Assembly (NCBI GenBank): GCA_018715805.1
Contig: DVKX01000059.1
Location: 1 to 43,773 of the forward strand
Source of the DNA: Candidatus Faecousia intestinigallinarum
Lineage (GTDB): Bacteria; Bacillota; Clostridia; Oscillospirales; Oscillospiraceae
Direction: 5' to 3'
Length of the DNA: 43,773 nucleotides
Numbering within the stretch: position 1 is the stretch's first letter; each line of letters begins with the position of its first letter. Shown here piece by piece: positions 22,459-30,598 of this stretch. The notes below the pieces were generated by a model, which did not search any database, was not told the origin of the DNA, and was given only the letters and a program-made list of their open reading frames with translations. Both the position numbers and the translations under genes were made by a program.

Positions 22459-22495
22459 GCTGAATTCCCACATTTCACGAAAGGAATGGACAACA

Positions 22496-24478
22496 ATGAC
22501 ACCGAAAATCATGAGCATCGATCCCTATTTGAAGCCCTATAAGGGGGATATCCTCCTGCGAATGGAGAATTACGCCCAGACCAAGGCGCGCCTCCTGCCC
22601 GACGGGGGCTGCCTGAAGGATTTTGCCAATGCCCATCAGTTCTTCGGCATCCATAAGGTGCGGGGCGGCTGGTTCTATCGGGAGTGGGCGCCGGGAGCGG
22701 AGGAAATGTACTTCACCGGCGACTTCAATCACTGGGATCGCCGCGCCTGCAAAATGGAGAAAAAGGAAAACGGGGTGTTCGAGGTTTTTCTCCCCGGGGC
22801 GCGGGCGCTGAAGAACGGCCAGCATGTGTGCGCCGTGGTTATCCATGAGGGCAAGGAGCTGGAGCGCATTCCGGCGTATGCCACCCATGTGGAGCAGAAT
22901 CCGGAAACCCGGGCGTGGGACGCTGTGGTACATCACCAGGCAAAGCCCTTTCCCTGGACGGACGGGAATTTTAAGCCCAAAAAGGATCTCTTCATCTACG
23001 AATGTCACATTGGCATGGCGCAGCAGGAGGGCAAGATCGGCACATATGAGGAATTCCGGGTGAACATCCTGCCCCGGGTGAAGCGCTTGGGCTACAATAC
23101 CCTGCAGATCATGGCGGTGATGGAGCACCCCTACTACGCCTCCTTTGGGTATCAGGTCACCAATTTCTTCGCCGCCAGCTCCTGGTTCGGGATGCCGGAG
23201 GATCTGAAGGCGCTGGTGAACGACGCCCACAAGCTGGGTCTGGCGGTGCTGCTGGATATTGTCCATTCCCATGCCTCCAAGAATACCCGGGAGGGCATCA
23301 GCGAATTTGACGGTACGCCCTACCAGTATTTCCACGACGGCGGCCGGGGGGAGCATCCCGCCTGGAATACCCGCTGCTTCAACTATGGCAAGGACGAGGT
23401 GCTCCATTTCCTCCTCTCCAATCTGAAATTCTGGCAGGAAGAGTACCACTTCGACGGCTTCCGCTTTGATGGCGTTACCTCCATGCTTTACCGGGATCAC
23501 GGCCTGGGCAGCGCTTTCGGCAACTACGATCACTATTTTTCCCTGAATACCGACACGGAGGCGGTCACCTATTTGCAGCTGGCCAACGAACTGGTGCGGG
23601 AGGTGAACCCCCACGCCATTACCATTGCGGAGGATACCTCCGCCATGCCGGGGCTTTGCCTGCCCATCTCCTGGGGCGGCATCGGCTTCGACTATCGTCT
23701 GGCCATGGGCGAGCCGGATATGTGGATCAAGCTGCTGAAGGAATATCGGGATGAGGACTGGGATATGTGGAAGATCTTCTACGAGCTCACCGGCCGCCGT
23801 CCCAAGGAAAAGGTCATCGGCTACTGCGAATCCCACGACCAGGCGCTGGTGGGGGACAAGACCATCATGTTCCGCCTGTGCGACGCGGAAATGTATTACG
23901 GCATGGAGAAAAATAATCACAACGTCATCATTGACCGGGGCATGGCGCTGCATAAGATGATCCGCCTGATTACCATGAGCCTGGGCGGCGAGGGTTATCT
24001 GACCTTTATGGGCAATGAGTTTGGCCATCCCGAGTGGATCGACTTCCCCCGGGAGGGCAACGGCTGGAGTTATCACTACTGCCGCCGCCAGTGGAATCTG
24101 GCGGACGATCCCAAGCTGAAATACCAGTTCCTGAACAACTTCGAAAGAGCCATGGTGGCCATGTGCAAAAAAGAAAAGCTGTTTTCCGGCCGCACAGTGA
24201 GTCTGTGGACGCACCAGGGGGATAAGGTATTGATGTTTGCCCGTGGCGACGGTATTTTCGCCTTTAATTTTGATCCGGTTCGCTCGTTTGACGGCTATTT
24301 TGTACCGGTGTTGGAGGAGGGCGACTACCAAGTGGCGCTTACCAGCGACGACGGAGAGTTCGGCGGCCACAGCCGGGTGTCGCACCAAACCTACACCGCC
24401 AAGCCCCAGGGAGACGGACGCATCGGCTTCCAGGTCTACCTGCCCAGCCGCACCGCCACCGTATTCCATAAGATCTGA
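22496..24478 (+). CDS. glgB: 1,4-alpha-glucan branching enzyme, eukaryote-like GH13 type
   Basis: This 660-residue enzyme makes the alpha-1,6 branches of glycogen. The N-terminal CBM48-like domain includes HKVRGGWFYREWAPGAEEM and FTGDFNHWDR. The GH13 barrel has VLLDIVHSHAS, the nucleophile D325 in GFRFDGV, acid/base E379 in ITIAEDTS and ESHDQAL. The sequence resembles the eukaryotic GBE1-like subgroup rather than E. coli GlgB. AAAGGA precedes the ATG at 22496. No other glycogen genes adjoin it. I saw no separate promoter after the terminator at 22430-22458, so read-through may supply transcription. Confidence 0.92.
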   Translation: MTPKIMSIDPYLKPYKGDILLRMENYAQTKARLLPDGGCLKDFANAHQFFGIHKVRGGWFYREWAPGAEEMYFTGDFNHWDRRACKMEKKENGVFEVFLPGARALKNGQHVCAVVIHEGKELERIPAYATHVEQNPETRAWDAVVHHQAKPFPWTDGNFKPKKDLFIYECHIGMAQQEGKIGTYEEFRVNILPRVKRLGYNTLQIMAVMEHPYYASFGYQVTNFFAASSWFGMPEDLKALVNDAHKLGLAVLLDIVHSHASKNTREGISEFDGTPYQYFHDGGRGEHPAWNTRCFNYGKDEVLHFLLSNLKFWQEEYHFDGFRFDGVTSMLYRDHGLGSAFGNYDHYFSLNTDTEAVTYLQLANELVREVNPHAITIAEDTSAMPGLCLPISWGGIGFDYRLAMGEPDMWIKLLKEYRDEDWDMWKIFYELTGRRPKEKVIGYCESHDQALVGDKTIMFRLCDAEMYYGMEKNNHNVIIDRGMALHKMIRLITMSLGGEGYLTFMGNEFGHPEWIDFPREGNGWSYHYCRRQWNLADDPKLKYQFLNNFERAMVAMCKKEKLFSGRTVSLWTHQGDKVLMFARGDGIFAFNFDPVRSFDGYFVPVLEEGDYQVALTSDDGEFGGHSRVSHQTYTAKPQGDGRIGFQVYLPSRTATVFHKI

Positions 24479-24533
24479 GGAAAGCGGGATGGATTTTGCC
24501 CCGGCTGGCATACCGGGGCAAAGGGTGAACAGC

Positions 24534-24572
24534 AACAGCGCCCCAGCGAAAGCTGGGGCGCTGTTCCTTTTT
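24534..24572. terminator. Terminator between glgB and the SPFH gene
   Basis: A 14-bp stem, AACAGCGCCCCAGC (24534-24547) and GCTGGGGCGCTGTT (24552-24565), with a GAAA tetraloop, then CCTTTTT. A weaker hairpin (CCCCGG/CCGGGG) lies just before, near 24500-24520. Confidence 0.88.
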
Positions 24573-24578
24573 GCCATA

Positions 24579-25499
24579 TCACTTCTCCTGAATGCTCTCC
24601 ACCAGGCCGTTGGCCAGACCCACCAGACCCTGCATTTCGCTGGGGATGATGATCTTGGTGGCCTTGCCGTCGGCCACCTTCTCCATGGCCTGGATGGCCT
24701 TGAGCTGGATGACCTGGGCGTTGGGAGCCTGCTGGTTCAGCATGCCCATGGAGTCGGCCAGAGCCTGCTGCACGGTGCGGATGGCCTGGGCTTCGCCGTC
24801 TGCCCGAAGAATGGCGGCCTGCTTCTCGGCCTCCGCCCGGAGGATGGCGGCCTGCTTCTCTGCGTCGGCCTGGAGGATGGCGGATTCCCGCTCGCCTTCG
24901 GCGATGAGGATGGCGGATTTCTTCTTGCCTTCTGCCTGGAGAATGGCCTGCCGGCGGTCACGCTCGGCCTTCATCTGCTTCTCCATAGAGCTTTGGATGT
25001 CCTGAGGCGGGAGAATGTTCTTCAGCTCCACCCGGTTGACTTTAATGCCCCAGGGGTCGGTAGCCTCGTCCAAAATGGCGCGCATTTTGGTATTGATGAC
25101 GTCCCGGCTGGTAAGGGTCTGATCCAGCTCCAGGTCGCCGATGATATTCCGCAGGGTGGTGGCGGTGAGCGTCTCCATGGCCATCATGGGCTGCTCCACG
25201 CCGTAGCAGTAGAGTTTCGGATCGGTGATCTGGAAATATACCACAGTGTCGATCTGCATGGTCACGTTGTCCTTGGTGATGACGGGCTGAGGGGGATAAT
25301 CCAGCACCTGTTCCTTCAGGCTCACCTTTCGGGCGATGCGGTCAAAGAACGGGATTTTGAAGTGCAGACCCACGCCCCAGACCGCCTGGAACGCGCCCAG
25401 ACGCTCGATCACGTACGCGCGGGACTGCTGTACCACGGCAATGTTGCAGATGACCAGCAGGAACACGACCACAAGAATGCCTAAAATGATCCACCACAT
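24579..25499 (-). CDS. SPFH/Band-7 membrane protein (QmcA/stomatin-like)
   Basis: A 306-residue protein. An N-terminal transmembrane helix (about 3-20) is followed by the SPFH domain: YVIERLGAFQAVWGVGLHFK, VLDYPPQPVITKDNV, TLRNIIGDLELDQTLTSRD. A coiled coil built of five 11-residue repeats (185-239) and a C-terminal tail complete it. SPFH proteins form membrane-ordering rings and often pair with NfeD, encoded 37 bp upstream. The role is membrane organisation or protease scaffolding; the substrate is unknown. It is the second gene of the nfeD unit. Confidence 0.9.
   Translation of the reverse strand: MWWIILGILVVVFLLVICNIAVVQQSRAYVIERLGAFQAVWGVGLHFKIPFFDRIARKVSLKEQVLDYPPQPVITKDNVTMQIDTVVYFQITDPKLYCYGVEQPMMAMETLTATTLRNIIGDLELDQTLTSRDVINTKMRAILDEATDPWGIKVNRVELKNILPPQDIQSSMEKQMKAERDRRQAILQAEGKKKSAILIAEGERESAILQADAEKQAAILRAEAEKQAAILRADGEAQAIRTVQQALADSMGMLNQQAPNAQVIQLKAIQAMEKVADGKATKIIIPSEMQGLVGLANGLVESIQEK
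24783..24947 (-). repeat. Five tandem 33-bp repeats inside the SPFH gene
   Basis: Residues 185-239 are five consecutive 11-residue units of the form AILxAexekxa (AILQAEGKKKS, AILIAEGERES, AILQADAEKQA, AILRAEAEKQA, AILRADGEAQA). At DNA level this is a 33-bp period, with units 3-5 the most alike. Unequal crossing-over could change the copy number. Confidence 0.85.
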
Positions 25500-25536
25500 A
25501 ATTACTGCCTCCTAAAAAGTATTTTTGGATAACGGG

Positions 25537-25980
25537 TTATACCTTGGCGGTGACTTCCACCGGGGATACAAAAACCTTGACGCCCTCCACCCGATCCACT
25601 TTCACACGGGTGCCGGCAGGAATGGGATAGCCGGAGGTGCTCCGCGCCGTCCACTCCATGGAAGCCAGCTTCACCTGGCCGGTGGCTTCCACATTATGGA
25701 TGTTGGCGGTGACGATACCTTGGGTGCCGATGATGCTGTCCACATTGGTTCTGGTGAGCTTGGGGGTAAAATACTTCCGTGCCAGCGGACGCAGTGCGGC
25801 CAGCAGCGCGCCGGATAGCAGGAAAAACACCAAAGCCTGCAGCCACAATTCGCCGCCCAGCAAGCTGATTACCACCGCAGCCAAAGCACCGATGGCGAAC
25901 CACAGAGAGACCATCGCCACGGTAGCGGCTTCCACGATCAGGAACACCGCCATCAGGATCAGCCATATCACTGTATTCAT
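25537..25980 (-). CDS. NfeD family membrane protein
   Basis: A 147-residue NfeD-like protein. Two or three transmembrane helices (about 4-70) are followed by a C-terminal OB fold (SIIGTQGIVTANIHNVEATG to the end). The ATG at 25980 follows AAAGGAGG; the longer open frame upstream is not supported. NfeD proteins work with SPFH proteins, here the next gene. The protease domain of long NfeD proteins is absent. Confidence 0.88.
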   Translation of the reverse strand: MNTVIWLILMAVFLIVEAATVAMVSLWFAIGALAAVVISLLGGELWLQALVFFLLSGALLAALRPLARKYFTPKLTRTNVDSIIGTQGIVTANIHNVEATGQVKLASMEWTARSTSGYPIPAGTRVKVDRVEGVKVFVSPVEVTAKV

Positions 25981-26007
25981 ATTTGCTTCCTCCTTTCTTA
26001 TGAGAAT

Positions 26008-26036
26008 AGGATACCAGATAATTGCGGATTTGTCTA
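26008..26036 (-). promoter_or_regulatory. Promoter of the nfeD-SPFH pair
   Basis: On the minus strand TAGACA (26031-26036), a 17-bp spacer and TATCCT (26008-26013) with a TGG extension. Confidence 0.6.
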
Positions 26037-26290
26037 TTGACAATTTTATCAAAAGCCCAAAAACAACGGTGTTTCCCGTGAAGATATTGTAAAGATTCCT
26101 GAAAATGGCTTTTCGGGAGCATTGGCGCGGTGCAGGCGCGGGGGCAAAGGCTGCGGGGGTGAACTGGAAAATTGCCTTTATCGATATATTTGCACCGATT
26201 AAGGCTGGGGCTTTTCAAAGCGTTCCCGGTATTTTTCCGATTTTTTCTGGTTTCTCTGGGGTTAAAATTTGGAAAAAACCGGGAAAATGG
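26037..26290. other. Gene-free stretch between the nfeD and pta promoters
   Basis: This is most of a 389-bp gap between divergent genes. I see AT-rich runs and G-rich patches but no gene, known riboswitch or clear repeat. Plus-strand open frames here lack ribosome sites. Confidence 0.5.
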
Positions 26291-26348
26291 TTGCGCGGCA
26301 GGGGAAGCTGGTGTATAATGAAAGCGAATTTTAGGGCGCTGCGCCCTA
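26291..26348 (+). promoter_or_regulatory. pta promoter and leader palindrome
   Basis: TTGCGC (26291-26296), a 17-bp spacer and TATAAT (26314-26319). Just downstream, TAGGGCGC-t-GCGCCCTA (26332-26348) is a perfect inverted repeat between the start point and the ribosome site: a leader hairpin or an operator. Confidence 0.75.
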
Positions 26349-26369
26349 CATATGAAGGAGTTGGTTATC

Positions 26370-27368
26370 ATGTTTCAGGCGATGATTGAGACGCTGAAGG
26401 CAAATCCCCGGAAGATCGTGTTTACCGAGGGCTCGGATAAGCGGATTCTGGAGGCGGCCGCGCGGCTGAAGAAAGACGGCTTCCTCACCCCCATCCTGGT
26501 GGGCAATGTGGAAGAGGTTCAGGCTGCGGCCAAGGCCGGTAATTTTGATATTGCAGGACTGGAGATCCTTGACCCCGCCGCTTACCCCGGCATGGACGAG
26601 ATGGTGGAGAAGATGGTGGAGCTGCGCAAGGGCAAGATGAGTCCCGAGGACTGCCGCAAGGCGCTGTCCAAGGGCAACTATTTCGGCACCATGCTGGTGA
26701 AGATGGGTTACGCCGACTCCCTGCTGGGCGGCGCCACCTATTCCACGGCGGATACCGTGCGACCCGCTCTGCAGCTGGTAAAGACTAAGAAGGGCGCGCA
26801 TCTGGTTTCCTCCTGCTTCATTTTGGTGCGGGGCGAGGAAAAGCTGGCCATGGGCGACTGCGCCATCAACCTGAGTTATGAGGACAGCGTGGACAAGGAC
26901 GGCAACGTGACCCTGTCCGCCGCCCAGAAGCTGGCGGAGGTGGCCGTTGAGACTGCCAAGACCGCCAAGGTCTTTGGCATCGACCCCAAGGTGGCTATGC
27001 TGAGCTTCTCCACCAACGGCTCCGGCAAGGGCGGCACGGTGCAGCTGAGCCACGACGCCACCATCGTTGCCAAGGAGATGGCGCCGGAGCTGGCCATCGA
27101 CGGCGAGATGCAGTTTGACGCCGCTGTTGCCCCGGAGGTGGGGCAGCTGAAGTTCCCCGGTTCTCCGGTGGCGGGCTATGCCAATACCTTCATCTTCCCC
27201 ACCATTGAGGCCGGCAACATCGGCTATAAGATCGCCCAGCGCCTGGGCGGCTTCGAGGCCTACGGCCCCATCCTGCAGGGACTGGCTGCGCCCATCAACG
27301 ACCTGTCCCGGGGCTGCAATGCCGACGAGGTATACAAAATGGCCATTATTACGGCCGCATTGGTGTAA
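26370..27368 (+). CDS. pta: Phosphate acetyltransferase
   Basis: A 332-residue enzyme that interconverts acetyl-CoA and acetyl phosphate in acetate fermentation. Typical segments are RKIVFTEGSDKRILEAA, the central GGATYSTADTVRPALQ, MLSFSTNGSGKG, PELAIDGEMQFDAA and the C-terminal ARGCNADEVY-like SRGCNADEVYKMAIITA. The ATG at 26370 follows AAGGAG; the earlier ATG at 26352 precedes that site. It is the short form, without regulatory N-terminal domains. ackA is not adjacent. It is monocistronic, with its own promoter and terminator. Confidence 0.95.
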   Translation: MFQAMIETLKANPRKIVFTEGSDKRILEAAARLKKDGFLTPILVGNVEEVQAAAKAGNFDIAGLEILDPAAYPGMDEMVEKMVELRKGKMSPEDCRKALSKGNYFGTMLVKMGYADSLLGGATYSTADTVRPALQLVKTKKGAHLVSSCFILVRGEEKLAMGDCAINLSYEDSVDKDGNVTLSAAQKLAEVAVETAKTAKVFGIDPKVAMLSFSTNGSGKGGTVQLSHDATIVAKEMAPELAIDGEMQFDAAVAPEVGQLKFPGSPVAGYANTFIFPTIEAGNIGYKIAQRLGGFEAYGPILQGLAAPINDLSRGCNADEVYKMAIITAALV

Positions 27369-27380
27369 GCATATTCCATG

Positions 27381-27415
27381 CTGTTCCCGCCGGATCTCCG
27401 GCGGGAACAGTTTTC
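27381..27415 (+). terminator. Terminator of pta
   Basis: A 13-bp stem, CTGTTCCCGCCGG (27381-27393) and CCGGCGGGAACAG (27398-27410), loop ATCT, then TTTT. Confidence 0.85.
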
Positions 27416-27457
27416 CCCAATGGGGATAAACATTACAAAAAATTCACAAACTACCCA

Positions 27458-27510
27458 TTGACAAATGGGCGGCAGGAGGATATAATATATCTGTAAATAA
27501 GAATTATTCT
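27458..27510 (+). promoter_or_regulatory. perR promoter with Fur/Per-type dyad
   Basis: TTGACA (27458-27463), a 17-bp spacer and a consensus TATAAT (27481-27486). AGAATTATTCT (27500-27510), inside an AT-rich stretch right at the start region, resembles a Per/Fur box, so autoregulation is likely. Confidence 0.75.
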
Positions 27511-27523
27511 CAAGGAGGGCATC

Positions 27524-27928
27524 ATGGACGCTACTTGCAAGCAATTCCGCAAGCGAAACGCCATTCTTGCCTGTCTGCGGCAGAGCCGGGAGCATCCCTC
27601 CGCCGAGCGCGTGTACGAGCTGCTGAAGCAGGATTCCCCGGACATCTCCCTGGCCACCGTCTACCGAAACCTGGCGCTTTTTAAGAAGCAGGGCGTCGTC
27701 CGCAGCGTGGGCACTGTGAACGGCGTGGAGCGGTTCGACGGGGACGTCAGCCAGCATGCCCATTTTATCTGCCGCGTCTGCGGCCAGGTGACGGATCTTG
27801 CGAATCTGTCGCTGCCGGAAGCGCTGTTCGCTTCCCTGAAAGCATCCGGCGCCCAGCCGGAGCGCTACAGCTTGTGCCTCACCGGCTTGTGCCGGAACTG
27901 TCAAAACAAAGGTGGTGAAGCGGAATGA
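27524..27928 (+). CDS. perR: Fur-family regulator, PerR-like
   Basis: A 134-residue metalloregulator. The winged helix (about 10-75) includes [24 protein letters not shown] (H78, H80) lies in the regulatory metal site. The structural zinc site is C83/C86 (CRVC) and C123/C126 (CRNC). It is co-transcribed with a rubredoxin-like and a reverse-rubrerythrin gene, which supports a peroxide role (PerR) over iron uptake (Fur). AAGGAGG precedes the ATG. Its stop overlaps the next ATG (ATGA). Confidence 0.85.
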   Translation: MDATCKQFRKRNAILACLRQSREHPSAERVYELLKQDSPDISLATVYRNLALFKKQGVVRSVGTVNGVERFDGDVSQHAHFICRVCGQVTDLANLSLPEALFASLKASGAQPERYSLCLTGLCRNCQNKGGEAE

Positions 27929-28041
27929 AGAAGTTTGTGTGCACCGTTTGCGGCTATGTCTACGAGGGGGACGAGCTGCCGGAGGATTTCGAGTGCCCCC
28001 TGTGCGGCGTTGGCCCCGACCAGTTTGAAGAAGAAGCGTAA
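27925..28041 (+). CDS. Mini-rubredoxin (38 residues)
   Basis: A very small rubredoxin-like protein, [20 protein letters not shown] then [18 protein letters not shown]. Four cysteines (C6, C9, C24, C27) should bind one iron. Its ATG overlaps the perR stop, and GGTGG precedes it. About 23 of its 36 aligned residues equal the N-terminal rubredoxin domain of the following reverse rubrerythrin, with identical cysteine spacing, so a partial duplication is likely. At 38 residues it is shorter than classical rubredoxins (about 52). It is probably an electron donor to the peroxidase. Confidence 0.8.
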   Translation: MKKFVCTVCGYVYEGDELPEDFECPLCGVGPDQFEEEA

Positions 28042-28047
28042 TTCCCT

Positions 28048-28062
28048 GGGCGCGCGGCGCCC
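28048..28062. repeat. GC-rich palindrome before the reverse rubrerythrin
   Basis: GGGCGC-gcg-GCGCCC (28048-28062) is followed by CTTACAT. It resembles the pta leader palindrome (GGGCGC-t-GCGCCC followed by TACAT). It may be a common operator or a simple leader hairpin. Confidence 0.45.
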
Positions 28063-28095
28063 TTACATTTGAAATTCTATTGGAGGTAAATTATC

Positions 28096-28689
28096 ATGAA
28101 GAAATTTGTTTGCCCTGTCTGCGGTTATGTTTACGAGGGTGAGTCCATTCCCGAGGGCTTCAAGTGCCCTGTGTGCAAGGTGGACGGCTCCAAGTTCAAG
28201 GAGATGACCGATGCCAACAAGCTGGCCGCTGAGCATACTTTTGGCGTGTATGAGACTACTGTGAAGAACAACCCCGACATTTCCGAGGAGGACAAGGCGT
28301 ATATCCTGGAGCAGCTGATGGCCAACTTCAACGGCGAGTGCGGCGAAGTGGGTATGTATCTGTGCATGGCGCGCATTGCCCACCGGGAGGGCTACCCCGA
28401 GATCGGCCTGTACTGGGAGAAGGCCGCCTATGAGGAGGCGGAGCACGCCGCCAAGTTTGCGGAGCTGCTGGGCAGCACCCTGGAGCCGAACATGACCAAT
28501 TCCACCAAGAAGAACCTGGCCTGGCGGGTGGACTGCGAGTTCGGCGCGACCCAGGGCAAGGTAGATCTGGCCGTCTGCGCCAAGAAGAACGGCCTGGACG
28601 CCATCCACGACACGGTGCATGAGATGGCTCGGGACGAGGCTCGCCACGGCAAGGCGCTGAAGGGTCTGCTGGAGCGCTACTTTAAGTAA
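28096..28689 (+). CDS. Reverse rubrerythrin (peroxidase)
   Basis: A 197-residue protein with the rubredoxin domain first (C6, C9, C24, C27) and the four-helix di-iron domain after it. The helices carry [36 protein letters not shown] and [14 protein letters not shown], the E/ExxH ligands. This domain order defines reverse rubrerythrins of clostridia, which reduce H2O2 and O2 with NADH-derived electrons. TTGGAGG precedes the ATG. It is the last gene of the perR unit. Confidence 0.93.
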   Translation: MKKFVCPVCGYVYEGESIPEGFKCPVCKVDGSKFKEMTDANKLAAEHTFGVYETTVKNNPDISEEDKAYILEQLMANFNGECGEVGMYLCMARIAHREGYPEIGLYWEKAAYEEAEHAAKFAELLGSTLEPNMTNSTKKNLAWRVDCEFGATQGKVDLAVCAKKNGLDAIHDTVHEMARDEARHGKALKGLLERYFK

Positions 28690-28758
28690 GCATTCCCCAA
28701 GCCCAAAAGGGAGCGGCTTCGATAGCTGCCCATAGAACAGAATAAGAAGGTTTTCAGG

Positions 28759-28790
28759 AAACGGCGTAGCTTTGGCTATGCCGTTTCTCT
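28759..28790 (+). terminator. Terminator of the perR unit
   Basis: AAACGGCGTAGC (28759-28770), loop TTTG and GCTATGCCGTTT (28775-28786), a 12-bp stem with one G-U pair, then CTCTATT. The T-tract is weak. Confidence 0.6.
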
Positions 28791-28879
28791 ATTCGCTGGT
28801 CAAATAATTTTCCCTTGGGGCAATTGCCGCCGCTTCACAGTCTTTTCACTGGAATAAAAATATTATCCCCAGGGGGGGC

Positions 28880-28907
28880 TTGCCAAGACTTATTCAAAAA
28901 GTATAAT
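28880..28907 (+). promoter_or_regulatory. Promoter of the oligopeptide importer operon
   Basis: TTGCCA (28880-28885), a 16-bp spacer and TATAAT (28902-28907), about 70 bp before the lipoprotein start. Confidence 0.7.
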
Positions 28908-28974
28908 ACACTTGAAAGCAAACTGATGCGCATATATAGGGCTTTGCAAAACCAAAAAGAAAGGAAAACCTTCC

Positions 28975-30534
28975 ATGAAAAAGGTTATAAGGAAACTGCC
29001 GGCATTGCTTTTGGCGCTCACAATGTGTCTGAGCCTTGCCGCCTGCGCAGGCAATGATCCTGGCGCCTCCGCCGCGCCGACCACGCTGGTGTATGGCAGC
29101 GGAGATTATACCTCCATCAACCCAATTATGAATGAGCACTGTGAAATTAAATACCTGCTGTTCGATGGTCTTATGGCTCGTGATGGCGACGGCAATCTTG
29201 TGCCTGCGCTGGCCGAATCGTATGACTATGATGAGGCAACCATGACCTACACATTCAAGCTGCGGGATGATGTTCAATGGCATGATGGCCAGCAGTTTAC
29301 GGCCGATGATGTGAAATTTACCATAGAGGCGATCATGGATCCGAACAACGGCTCGGAAAATGCGCCAAACTATGAAGAAATCAGCCAGATCAACATTCTG
29401 GGGGATTATGACGTCGCGTTTGTTCTCACAGAGCCGAATGTGGCTTTCCTGGACTACATGACCATGTCGATCATGCCGGAGCATCTGCTCCAGGGCGAGG
29501 ATATGTGGGAATCTGATTTCTTCAGAAATCCGGTTGGCACCGGCCCCTACAAGCTGGAGAGCTGGGATGTGGGTCAGGCGATCACAATGGTGAAAAATGA
29601 AGAATATTTCGCGGGCGCTGCCAATATCGACACCATTATCTTCAAAATTGTTACGGACGATAGCGCCAAGGCGCTGCAGCTGCAAAGCGGAGAGCTTGAC
29701 CTTGCGCAGGTAGCGCCCAAGGATGTGGCTGCCTTTGAAGGCAAGGACGGTTTTACCGTTTATGATATGACAACCTCCGATTATCGCGGGATCCTCTATA
29801 ACTTCGGCAACGAGTATTGGCAGGAAAATGCTGACCTTATCCCGGCTATCAGCTATGCCATTGACAAGCAGGCGATTTTGGATGCCGTTGTACTCGGCTA
29901 CGGCGAGGTTGCTTACAGCCCCATACAGCGCAACATCTATCATTATGAAGGCGTTGAAAAATATGCGTACGACCCGGAGAAGGCTGCGCAGGTGATGACC
30001 GATGCAGGCTGCACGAAGGATGCGGATGGTTACTGGACGCGAAACGGCGAACGCATTGGCTTTGTCCTCAGCGCCACGCCCGGCGACCAGGTGCGTATCG
30101 ACATGGCGCAGATAGCCGCCCAGCAGCTTCAGGAGTTTGGCTTGGATGTGACGGCGGATGTTCCGGCGGAAGGGATTGACTGGGGCGGTCAATACGCCTG
30201 CATCATCGGCTGGGGATCTCCCTTCGATGCGGATGACCATACCTATAAGGTCTTTGGCACTGGTAAGGGCGCCAACTATTCCGGCTACTCCAACGCTTTG
30301 GTTGACCAGTATCTCACGGAAGCACGTCAAACTTTCGATACGGATGAACGTGCGGAAGCCTACAAAAATTTCCAGATCGAACTGGCAAAAACGCCTGCAT
30401 ATACGTTCTTCTGCTATATCGATGCCATGTACGTGGGGAATCAGGCGATTCAGGGAATCGACGCGGATACCGTTCTGGGTCATCATGGCGTAGGCATTTT
30501 CTGGAATGTCTGCGACTGGACTATGGAAAGCTGA
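28975..30534 (+). CDS. Peptide-type ABC importer, substrate-binding lipoprotein
   Basis: A 519-residue family-5 extracytoplasmic binding protein. The signal peptide ends in the lipobox LAAC (C24 is lipidated). VPALAESYDYDEATMTYTFK and LRDDVQWHDGQQFTADDVKF are family hallmarks. It would capture peptides or a similar ligand (some relatives bind nickel or dyes) for the channel encoded downstream. AAAGGAAAA is a modest ribosome site. Gene composition is clearly less GC-rich than that of pta or rubrerythrin beside it. A long intercistronic hairpin follows. Confidence 0.9.
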   Translation: MKKVIRKLPALLLALTMCLSLAACAGNDPGASAAPTTLVYGSGDYTSINPIMNEHCEIKYLLFDGLMARDGDGNLVPALAESYDYDEATMTYTFKLRDDVQWHDGQQFTADDVKFTIEAIMDPNNGSENAPNYEEISQINILGDYDVAFVLTEPNVAFLDYMTMSIMPEHLLQGEDMWESDFFRNPVGTGPYKLESWDVGQAITMVKNEEYFAGAANIDTIIFKIVTDDSAKALQLQSGELDLAQVAPKDVAAFEGKDGFTVYDMTTSDYRGILYNFGNEYWQENADLIPAISYAIDKQAILDAVVLGYGEVAYSPIQRNIYHYEGVEKYAYDPEKAAQVMTDAGCTKDADGYWTRNGERIGFVLSATPGDQVRIDMAQIAAQQLQEFGLDVTADVPAEGIDWGGQYACIIGWGSPFDADDHTYKVFGTGKGANYSGYSNALVDQYLTEARQTFDTDERAEAYKNFQIELAKTPAYTFFCYIDAMYVGNQAIQGIDADTVLGHHGVGIFWNVCDWTMES

Positions 30535-30540
30535 TTGAGG

Positions 30541-30578
30541 CGCACAACAGGGGGCTGGAAACAGCCCCTTATTGTGTG
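30541..30578 (+). promoter_or_regulatory. Intercistronic hairpin between binding protein and ATPase
   Basis: The arms at 30541-30557 and 30562-30578 form a 17-bp stem (core GGGGCTG/CAGCCCC) with one C/A mismatch, two G-U pairs and a GAAA tetraloop. No T-tract follows. It probably stabilises the upstream message or partly blocks read-through, so that the binding protein is made in excess. Confidence 0.7.
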
Positions 30579-30598
30579 TCTGAGGTGGGAAGATAACT

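Noticed and set aside
24783-24947. Repeats considered as a CRISPR or noncoding tandem array
   Set aside because: They are in frame, have no spacers and encode a regular 11-residue coiled-coil period.
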